DNA of 23,063 nucleotides from Isotricha intestinalis (lineage: Eukaryota > Ciliophora > Litostomatea > Vestibuliferida > Isotrichidae): contig JAJJLU010000689.1 in the NCBI GenBank assembly GCA_023807065.1, positions 1 to 23,063 of the forward strand. Direction: 5' to 3'. The notes under the pieces are model-generated. The model made no database searches. It was not told where the DNA came from and saw nothing but the letters and a program-made list of their open reading frames with translations. Both the position numbers and the translations under genes were made by a program. Below, in pieces: positions 1 through 7,451 of the stretch (the stretch's first letter is position 1; each line of letters opens with the position of its first letter).

Positions 1-69
1 CCCCAATCCCCAATCCCCAATCCCCAATCCCCAATCCCCAATCCCCAATCCCCAATCCCCAATCCCCAA
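1..69. repeat. Telomere, C-strand (CCCCAAT)n
   Basis: Nine exact tandem copies of CCCCAAT followed by CCCCAA, starting at the first base and stopping abruptly at unique AT-rich DNA. The G-rich strand would be TTGGGGA repeats running to the chromosome end. The unit is one base longer than the TTGGGG of Tetrahymena and differs from the TTTTGGGG of spirotrich ciliates. Its terminal position, perfect register and C/G strand asymmetry make a true telomere far more likely than an internal microsatellite. The window therefore starts at a physical chromosome end. Confidence 0.95.
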
Positions 70-785
70 ACTTATTTTAAAAATAAATGAAATTGATTGT
101 TTTTTAATAATAAAACAATTAATTAATCCTTTATAATTAAAAAATATAAAAAAAACGTAAAAAAATAAAACAAAATAACAAAATAATTAAAAAACCAAAA
201 TTAATTAAATTTATAATAATAGTTAAAACAGAAATATAAGACTTTCAATAATAATAATAAAAAGAATATATAAGTATTGAGCAATTATTGGAAGAAAAAG
301 AGTACAATGAATTAAAATAAAAATTTTAATTAAGTAAAAAGAATTCAAGATAAAAAATATAATTTCATATTTATAGAAATGAAAAAATTACAATTAAGTA
401 AAATAAGAATAAATTATAAACAATTAACAAATAAAATTCAATCTTCCTAAAGATCAAAGTATTTAGAAATAAAGAAAAGAAAAAGTTGAAAGATGTTATT
501 GATTGTAATTAGATTCTCCAAATTAAGAAAATTCTATTAAAAAAATAAAAATAACTACTTCGAATGATTTAGAAAATCCAGATTATATATATTATTTAAT
601 TAATTAAAAAAAGGAAAAAAAGAATAAATATTGTTTTATTAAAATATAATTTTGAAATAATTTATACAATCAAATAAATTCATAAAATTGATGTTCTATT
701 AAAAAATTTATAAAAATAAATATTCTATATATAGATAAAATAAATTAAAAAAGAATAAAAAATATATAAAAAAAAATTTATAAAA
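70..785. other. Subtelomeric spacer upstream of first gene
   Basis: About 0.7 kb of extremely AT-rich DNA between the telomere and the first gene. No subtelomeric tandem repeat is visible. The middle part (about 270-655) can be read as protein-like sequence interrupted by stops and is listed separately as a possible relic. The last 100 bases are A-rich and presumably contain the promoter and 5' leader of the 786 gene. No intact gene or RNA was recognised. Confidence 0.6.
270..655 (+). pseudogene. Possible decayed coiled-coil-like gene relic
   Basis: Two plus-strand frames give protein-like stretches. One starts at 273 and reads SIEQLLEEKEYNELK before a TAA. The other, from 440 to about 650, contains ITTSNDLENPDYIYYLIN and neighbouring charged segments. 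Both are broken, mostly by TAA or TAG codons, and at least one frame change is needed to join them. That would fit a decayed gene in which CAA codons became TAA, plus an indel. It could also be chance, because AT-rich DNA often translates into Lys/Asn/Ile-rich strings. No family was recognised. Confidence 0.3.
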
Positions 786-3170
786 ATGTCAGATTCAGAT
801 TCTGAAGAAAGAAAATCAAATTATTCAAATCATAAAAAAGGTTCATTAGGTTCATCCTTTCGACAAGCAGCAAATAATATTATAGGTGAAGGAATAATTC
901 CTTCGGCAAACCAAAATTCAAATTATAAAACAATTTTAGGGAAAAGACCAATAAATTCATATAACAATGATAATTTAAATAGTAGTCAAAAAAGAAAAAG
1001 TAGTTCAGTTCAAAAAAATGCTTTACTGAATAGTCAAAGAAGAAATGATGATAATCAATCAGTTGATTCTATTATTATGGCTGATAAAATAAAAGTTAAA
1101 GATAGTAAAATTAAACAAGATATTTTAACTAAACAAGCTATTGATGATGTTAAAGATCATATTGAATTATTTAAAATGGATATTAATAAATATATTGCTC
1201 AATTAAGAGAACAACAAGAAAAAATTGAATTAGGTGATGTTAAAGAAGATATTAAAATATTAGAAGAAAATTTAGATAGAGATTTAAAAGATGCAAGAAG
1301 TCAAAGTGATAAAGAATTAACTATTATTAAAGAACAATTTTTTCAATTTAAAGAAAAAGTTTTTGAACTAATATCAAAAGTTGCAAAAGAAAATGAAGGA
1401 AAAATTTCACAATTATTTGATGAAATTAAAAAATATGAAGATATAGTTTCTCAACAATTTTTAGTTATTCAAGATAAACAAGAAGAATATATAAATTTAC
1501 TTAAATTAATATTAGAAACAACAAAAGATCCAAATACAAAAGTTATAGTTGAACAATTTTTAATAAATGATCAAGAAATATTTGAAAATAATAAAGAAAG
1601 ATATGAAAAAGAATATAATGAAAAACAAGAAAAAATTCGTAAGAAAAAAGAAGAAAAAGAAAGAAAACAAGTAAAGCAATTATTAGATGATGAAATTCAA
1701 AAATTAGAGACTGAAGCAAAACATAGAGAAGAAACAGAAATTCAAAAAAAACAATATGAATTAATGAAAGAATATGAAGAAAGACAAAAATTACAAGAAG
1801 AAAGAGAAATAGAAAGAATGAAAAAATTAGAAGAAATAGAAAAATATTTAAGAGAACAAAAAAGTGATGAAGAAGAAATACCTATGTTACCTCCTAATTA
1901 TTATTATCCAAGAATTAGACCAAGATATCAAGAAGATTATTATTATGATGATGAATCATATGATAGAAGAAGACGTAAAAAAAAAAGGAAAAAAAAGAAA
2001 GAAACTGAAACCGAAGAAGAAGAAGAAGAAGAAGAAGAAAAACCAAAAAAAAAAAAGAAAAAAAAGAAAAAAGAAGAGAAAGAAGAAAAATCAAAAAAAA
2101 GTGAGAAAATTATTGTAATAGGAAATCAACAACCGCAACAACCTCAATATCCTTATCCTTTTCCTTATATGTATCCTCAAAATCCAAATCAACCACAAAA
2201 TATTACTGTTAATATTCCTAATCAACCTCAAGTTCAAGTTCAAGAAAAAGAAAAACTAAGTGAAAACCTTGTTTCTAAAAAAGAAAAAAAAAAGAATGAT
2301 AATACTGAAAATGCTAAAGAAGAAGTTAAAGAAGATGTAAAAATTACTAATTTAAGAGAATTTGCTGATGATTATATTAAAGGAGAAAATGCTTTGTTAA
2401 ATTATATGCAAAAAGGAATGAAAGAAGGAATTTTAAATTTAATTAAATCTTTACCTATTGATATTACTGATGATAAATTTACAGGAGAAAAAGAGAATGA
2501 TAGAGCTTTGAAAGAAAAGTTATCATTGTTAACTTATCAAGTAAAAGAATTTTTAAATGAATTGCTTTCAATCTTTAATAAAATTTCAATGAATGAAGAC
2601 ATTAAAAAATATATGAGATTAGTATTAAAAGATAATTCTTTTATTCCATATAAATATTTTTCTTTATTTGAATTATCTAGAATGAATTTACATAATGGAT
2701 ATGTTCTTCATATAGATGAACAAGGTAAAAAAATGATAATTGCTTTTCATGTTATCTTAAAAATTTTATTAAAACATTATTTATTAGACAATAAATTTAT
2801 TAAAGATGAAGGAATTCTTGATGAAAGAAGTAAATCAAACTTTAAAATTGTTGCTAGTATTATTTATCATGAAATAATTGAATTATTTAAAGAAAAATGT
2901 AGTCTTACAAATAATATTACTGATTTACCTAAATTTTTAGAAAATCAAAGTAATAATGATCCTAATTTAAGGAATTTTATTGCTCAATTAGATAATAGAA
3001 TTTTAAGTGGATTTCCTGATAATGATATTAATCAAGTTAGTTATATTGCTGAAAAATTGTATCCAAAAGAAAAACTTGCTCTTTATTATCAAAATAATCA
3101 AGAAAAAGCTGAAATAAAACAAAATGTTCTTGAATTCACTGATAAATTTTTACAAATGATTCAAAGTTAA
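786..3170 (+). CDS. Large coiled-coil, Lys/Glu-rich protein of unknown function
   Basis: A single uninterrupted exon of 794 aa beginning at an ATG in an A-rich context (ttataaaaATG). Residues 1-95 are polar and probably disordered. About 100-360 are heptad-like and strongly charged, typical of a long coiled coil. About 366-395 are Pro/Tyr/Asp-rich (MLPPNYYYP). About 395-440 is an extreme basic/acidic tract of Lys and Glu runs, and 448-485 is Gln/Pro/Tyr/Asn-rich. The last ~270 residues (520-794) have mixed hydrophobic composition and look like a folded helical domain. There is no signal peptide or membrane segment. I do not recognise the family. A structural or cytoskeletal role would be plausible from the coiled coil but is inference. 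It is the most telomere-proximal intact gene and ends in TAA. Confidence 0.85.
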   Translation: MSDSDSEERKSNYSNHKKGSLGSSFRQAANNIIGEGIIPSANQNSNYKTILGKRPINSYNNDNLNSSQKRKSSSVQKNALLNSQRRNDDNQSVDSIIMADKIKVKDSKIKQDILTKQAIDDVKDHIELFKMDINKYIAQLREQQEKIELGDVKEDIKILEENLDRDLKDARSQSDKELTIIKEQFFQFKEKVFELISKVAKENEGKISQLFDEIKKYEDIVSQQFLVIQDKQEEYINLLKLILETTKDPNTKVIVEQFLINDQEIFENNKERYEKEYNEKQEKIRKKKEEKERKQVKQLLDDEIQKLETEAKHREETEIQKKQYELMKEYEERQKLQEEREIERMKKLEEIEKYLREQKSDEEEIPMLPPNYYYPRIRPRYQEDYYYDDESYDRRRRKKKRKKKKETETEEEEEEEEEKPKKKKKKKKKEEKEEKSKKSEKIIVIGNQQPQQPQYPYPFPYMYPQNPNQPQNITVNIPNQPQVQVQEKEKLSENLVSKKEKKKNDNTENAKEEVKEDVKITNLREFADDYIKGENALLNYMQKGMKEGILNLIKSLPIDITDDKFTGEKENDRALKEKLSLLTYQVKEFLNELLSIFNKISMNEDIKKYMRLVLKDNSFIPYKYFSLFELSRMNLHNGYVLHIDEQGKKMIIAFHVILKILLKHYLLDNKFIKDEGILDERSKSNFKIVASIIYHEIIELFKEKCSLTNNITDLPKFLENQSNNDPNLRNFIAQLDNRILSGFPDNDINQVSYIAEKLYPKEKLALYYQNNQEKAEIKQNVLEFTDKFLQMIQS

Positions 3171-3540
3171 ATATTATTGTTTTTTATAAATTTTTATATT
3201 TGAAAAAAATGGAATTAATTTCCAATATTTTAATTTAAATTATTTAATATAAATTCTTAAATTTTAGTATAGTGTTCCTTCATATTAAAAAAGAAAAACA
3301 AAAAAATAAAAAATATTAATGCCCGAATAATTAATTTGTTTAAATAATAAATACATTGAAAAAGTAAAAACAGATGATGATATTTTTTGTTAAAAAGTTC
3401 AATTCTAATATATTACACAACCTTTCTTATAGATTTAATAAAAATTCTTTAGAAAAAGGATTGAAATACTCAAATTATAAAAATTTATTTTTTTTTCGCA
3501 TTTGAATTAAAATTAAATAATATACTATAATATAATTTAG
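3171..3540. other. Intergenic AT-rich stretch
   Basis: This is the 3' flank of the 794-aa gene. No intact gene or RNA was recognised. From about 3265 to 3511 one plus-strand frame reads as protein-like sequence (for example YIEKVKTDDDIF near 3355-3390) interrupted only by TAA and TAG. That is too weak to annotate as a gene and is discussed as a finding. Confidence 0.5.
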
Positions 3541-4546
3541 TTATAATTATTTCTTCTTATAATCTTCTCCTATACTATTAAATTCTTCTTTAAATGTTTC
3601 AAAATTAAACTACAGTAATAGATAAAATTCTTGCAACAAATTGGAATTCAAACTCATATTTTTTTTATAATCATCTTTCTCTTTTTTATAATATTCAAGT
3701 TCTTCTTCTAATTTTCATTTTCTTCATTTTATTGATTTCTTCTTTTAATTTAGATTATAATTGAGAAATTATATACTCTTTTTAAAGATTATTTAATAAT
3801 ATTCTTCATCAGCTAGTTTAATATTTCCCTTTTTTATTATTGATAATTCTTTAAAATCTTTCAATATTTCTTCTAATTTTTTTCTAATTAACTGAAAATT
3901 TTTTATAAAGTGGGATTTTTTCACTTCTATTTATTGATGAATTTTTATTATAAAAAAGTTGAATTTGATTTTCTTGTGAATTTAATTCTTTATTTTTTAA
4001 TTCTATTTCTAATTCACTTATTTGTTCATTTAATATTTTTTCTTTGCTTATAAAAATTGTTTAATTTATTCTCTAATATATTTATTTTTATATGTAAGCC
4101 TAATAATTATTACTGGATAATTATCTATAGATTTTTATATTCTGAAATGTTTTGTCATAATGCAAATTATTGATTAATTTCTAAAAGTAATATTTTTTCT
4201 AAATTGGTCATTGATTTTTCTTCATATATTATAATTAATTATAAATACTCCAAGAGAACAGAATATTAAAATTTGATTTTTCCTTTTCATAATTTAATTT
4301 TTGAATTTTGTTTTGTTATTATTAATCCTTTATTTAGTAAATTATTATAAATTTGATTTATTGAATCATTTATTTTTTTTCTTTTTTAAAATCTTTAAAA
4401 ATTTTATTATTAATTTTTGTAAATATTTATGAACTGTTATCAATATCATATATGAAAATAAATCTAAATTTCTAATAATATTTTTTAATTGAAAAAGTGA
4501 TATTAATATTTGATTCAATTAAACTTTTCTTTGAAAATGAATCCAT
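3541..4546 (-). pseudogene. Decayed coiled-coil protein gene
   Basis: The minus strand from an ATG at 4546 begins MDSFSKKSLIESNINITFSI and is then cut by TAG at about 4474. Downstream segments in all three frames are clearly protein-like, including ILNEQISELEIELKNKEL, LEEILKDFKELSIIKKGNIK, KLEEELEYYKKEKDDYK and FETFKEEFNSIGEDYKKK, the last ending at a TAA near 3550. Joining them needs several frame changes, at least one at a poly-A run, and crosses TAG, TAA and TGA codons. No GT...AG intron can remove the first stop, because there is no GT between the ATG and that TAG. The content is Glu/Lys-rich heptad-like coiled coil and the family is unknown. Some frameshifts could be homopolymer sequencing errors, but the in-frame stops argue for a real pseudogene. 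Confidence 0.6.
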
Positions 4547-5166
4547 TTATAAAAAAAATTATTTTTAAAATGAAAGGAAATGATACATTAAAAGAATATT
4601 ATATACAATTTAAATAAATAAATTAAGTAAGATGATTACAATGATTATAATATATTATATTCATAAAAAGTTTATAAAAAATTGAAATTTAGAAAAAATA
4701 AAAGTTTGTTTATTTAAAGAAGAAATTAGTTAAAAGAATTTTCAAAAATAAATATACATTTATAAAGTAATAGAAACGAAAGATTAAAAAGTAAAATTTA
4801 TTAACTTATATAGTCTCAATTAAAGAAGAAGTAAGTTATTATATCAAAGGATCAATCAAAATTCCTATTTAAAAAAAGAAAATGAAAAATTAACGATTTT
4901 TAGAAACATTTTACATTATTATTTTTTAGTAAGAAATAATAAATGGTAAATAAATTAAAAATCGTTGTGAATTATATTATTATAAAAATCTTCCTTAATT
5001 CTATTTTAATTGAATTTATTTTAATTATTGATTAAATAATGAATTCTTTGAGATTTATATTTAATTTCTTTTTTTTGCGGTTAAAATAAAAATCTAATTT
5101 TTTATTATTATTCCCAAAAAGATGAAAAATGATATTTATTAAAAAAATTAAATTTATTTAATAAAA
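4547..5166. other. Intergenic region upstream of EF-hand gene
   Basis: AT-rich DNA between the minus-strand relic and the EF-hand gene. A plus-strand frame from about 4720 to 4975 reads as protein-like sequence (for example KKENEKLTIFRNILHYYFLV at about 4870-4929) broken only by TAA until a TGA. It is not intact and may be chance. The last ~60 bases before 5167 are A-rich, as before other starts in this window. No RNA gene was recognised. Confidence 0.5.
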
Positions 5167-6082
5167 ATGCAACAACCAAATCAAAACGAAAATGAACAGA
5201 AAAAAAATCGTCGTCAAAAAGAAACTCAAGAAGACAGATTAGATAAAATAGAAATAAAAGGAAATGAAAAAGCCCGTTTAACATATGTATTTAATAAATT
5301 ATGTGCATTAGGTAAAATAATAAATTAATATATATATTAATAAAAAAATAGAAGCTGAACCAAGTTCTGACGAAGATTCGAAAGAAAAACTTTATAAGAA
5401 AAAAATAGAAGAAAGAGCAAAAGCAAAACAAATGAAAATTCCAAAATCAAATTTTAAAAGTAAAATAATGGAAAATTCGAAAAAAAAGAAGAAATATAAA
5501 GATGATGATGAAGAAAAAAGTGAAGATGAAGAGAAAGAGAAGAAAAAGAAGAAAAAGAACAGAAAAAAATTTTCTAAAAAAGCATTAAGAAAAGTAATAA
5601 GAACATTATGTGATGAATATCCAAAAGATGATTTAGATACAATGATATGGGAAGCAGATCAAAATTTAGATGGTTATGTTTCTGAAAAAGAATTTGAAAA
5701 TTTATATAAAAAATGTGTTACTGATGAAAAACAAGAAGAAGCAAAAAAATTATTTTATTTAGTTCAATTTCTTATGTATGATAAAGATGAAAAACATAGC
5801 ATTACTGTTGAAGATACTTTAGAAATTTTATGTGCTAGATATCCTAATAATGTTGACCAAGCTATTGATTCTATTTTTGATGTTGATACTGGAGAAAAAG
5901 ATGCTAAGGGAAGACCTAAAAAAATTAAGAAAGAAACTATTAATTATATTGAATATAAAGAAAAAATGCATGGACTTTCTATGGAAAAAAGAAGTGAAAT
6001 TAGTAATGCTAAGAAAATTTTCTGTGATAAACTTAAAGATGAAGCTTTGGAAAATATGAAGAATAAAAAATATGCTAGTTAA
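5167..6082 (+). CDS. EF-hand calcium-binding protein (two exons)
   Basis: Exon 1 runs 5167-5311 and exon 2 5352-6082, separated by a 40-nt GT...TAG intron. Splicing restores a continuous 291-aa frame (TTA G|AA GCT). The ATG at 5167 follows an A-run. The N-terminal ~120 residues are highly charged, with Lys/Glu/Asp clusters. A canonical EF-hand loop lies at residues 151-162 (DQNLDGYVSEKE: Asp1, Asn3, Asp5, Gly6, Glu12). A second, degenerate loop follows at about 192-203 (DKDEKHSITVED, lacking an acidic residue at position 5). The flanking helices are typical EF-hand. The domain probably binds one Ca2+ and may act as a sensor or structural subunit. The spacing of the two hands recalls ciliary/axonemal EF-hand proteins, but I cannot name a specific orthologue. 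There is no signal peptide or membrane segment. Confidence 0.85.
5312..5351 (+). other. Spliceosomal intron, 40 nt
   Basis: Begins GTAAAATAAT and ends AAATAG. It contains in-frame TAA stops, and its removal joins exon 1 (ending ...CALE) to exon 2 (AEPSSDED) in frame. It is phase 1. This is the longest of the four introns seen here. Confidence 0.85.
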
Positions 6083-6746
6083 AGTTTGTTATAAGGATTT
6101 TTATTATTTTTAAAAAAAATAAAATAAAAAAATAATTAAAATAAATTCGAAAAAAAAGACAAAAGTATATTTTTAAAAAAAATCCAAAAAATATATCTTC
6201 AAGAATTTATGTGCTCTGACTTAGATGAAAAAGAATATATAAATTTTTTTATAGGTCAGAAGGCATAATATAAAAAAGAGGATTTTTCAAAGAAATTTTA
6301 ATTTTTCCGAAATTTCCCTTATTATCCTCAGAGAGGAAATTCATCTAACATCTAAATACATATTAATAAATTTCATATCTTAACAAAATAATAATATGAA
6401 TGTTAAAAGGATAAGAAAGTTGGAAACTTGATTGGAGTTCAATAGTTTTTTTGTCTTTTAATATTTTGAATAAATCTATTCTCTTGCTTAATGTCAATTA
6501 TTATTTTTATTTCTAATATTATTAAATTAAGTTAAATATTTTTAAATAGGAAAACTAATTATCTTTTTATCATATTAGAATATTAGTTTTGTTTGACGTT
6601 TACAACTATTTTTACTTATTTAAAATTATTTCCTCTAAAATTTATTAAAACCTTTTCAATAAAAATAAAAAATATAAAAAAAAATTTTAATAATAAAAAT
6701 CAAATTCTTAAATAAATAACTGTTTAAAAATAGAAGAAAAAAAAAT
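6083..6746. other. Convergent intergenic region with candidate structured RNA
   Basis: A 664-bp gap between the tail-to-tail EF-hand and centrin-like genes, so no promoter is required here. A compact GC-richer hairpin at 6210-6267 stands out and is listed separately. A plus-strand frame from the ATG at 6209 begins MCSDLDEKEYINFFIGQKA before TAA and continues as protein-like sequence broken by TAA/TAG. It could be a gene relic, but no family is recognisable. Confidence 0.5.
6210..6267 (+). ncRNA. Candidate structured RNA hairpin
   Basis: The arms TGCTCTGACTTA (6212-6223) and TAGGTCAGA-AG-GCA (6252-6265) can pair over about 12 bp with one G-U pair and a 2-nt bulge, closing a ~28-nt A/U loop. 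The arms are much richer in G+C than the surrounding DNA. A second inverted pair (TTAGATGAA at 6221-6229 and TTCATCTAA about 120 bases downstream) and CTCTGA/TCAGAG offer alternative pairings. No known snRNA, snoRNA box set or tRNA was recognised, and transcription is not demonstrated. The pairing is equally possible on the minus strand. Confidence 0.25.
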
Positions 6747-7289
6747 CTAAGGTAATCCCTTCTTATTCATAATAATATAAAAGCTTTCAAAACTAATTTC
6801 ATCACTTCCAGGTTGAACAATTTCAAAAATTTGATCAATTTCTTCATCAGTAACATCATCTCCATAATTTTTAGCAATTCTTTTAAAATCATCTTTAGAA
6901 AGAGTATCTCTATCAGGATCATCAATCATAACTTCAAAAACTCTTTTTAAACCTTCTTCGCTTTTAGTATCATTAACTTTTTTATCTAAAGCAGTAAGAA
7001 AATCATTTAATTCAAGTCCATCTCTATAAGCTTTATTATTATTTAATTCTATAATAGTATTATATATTAAAGGATTTGCTTGATCAAATTCGACTTCTTC
7101 CATTACTTTTTTTACTTTTGGTAAATCTAATTTTCCTGTTTTTTCTGTATCAAAGTAATTAAAAGCTGTTGTTAAATTATCTATATCTTCTTTAGATATT
7201 TGAAGCTTTGGTGTCTCTGTTTTTGATGTTGTTGTTTTTGTTGTTATTGTTGTGGTTTTTGTTGTACGTGATTGATTTCTACGAGACAT
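6747..7289 (-). CDS. Centrin-like EF-hand protein
   Basis: 180 aa, one exon, ending in TAG. Residues 1-27 are a Thr/Lys-rich basic tail (MSRRNQSRTT...), as is usual before a centrin core. Residues 32-180 align by eye with the four EF-hands of centrin/caltractin. Hand 1 is FDTEKTGKLDLPK, hand 3 is DDPDRDTLSKDDFKRIA followed by a DVTDEEIDQIFE segment, and hand 4 is PGSDEISFESFYIIM. Centrins build basal-body and contractile fibre structures. None of the four loops keeps a full set of Ca2+ ligands: hand 1 has Lys at position 12, hand 2 lacks acidic residues at 1/3/5, hand 3 has Pro at 3 and Arg at 5, and hand 4 has Val at 1 and Ser at 12. A structural, weakly or non-Ca2+-binding centrin relative is likely. 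The length is normal for the family. It converges with the EF-hand gene. Confidence 0.82.
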   Translation of the reverse strand: MSRRNQSRTTKTTTITTKTTTSKTETPKLQISKEDIDNLTTAFNYFDTEKTGKLDLPKVKKVMEEVEFDQANPLIYNTIIELNNNKAYRDGLELNDFLTALDKKVNDTKSEEGLKRVFEVMIDDPDRDTLSKDDFKRIAKNYGDDVTDEEIDQIFEIVQPGSDEISFESFYIIMNKKGLP

Positions 7290-7451
7290 TTTTTACGGTT
7301 TTTAATATTATTTTTTTTTCCAATTTCTTAATGGTTTTTTTTGTTAGTATTTTTCTTTTATTTTTTTTTTTTTTGAATTATTATATGTTAATAAAATATT
7401 TTAGGTTAATATTTAAATAATGTTTTTAAATAGTATTTTATTTATTTTCAC

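Noticed and set aside
1864..2118. Lys-rich open frame inside the 794-aa gene
   Set aside because: It overlaps the K/E tract in another frame, and its poly-Lys content comes only from A-runs of the real gene.
7208..7420. Hydrophobic plus-strand frame that looks like a membrane protein
   Set aside because: It is antisense to the Thr/Lys-rich start of the centrin-like gene plus a T-rich leader, and Phe/Leu-rich strings follow from T-runs.
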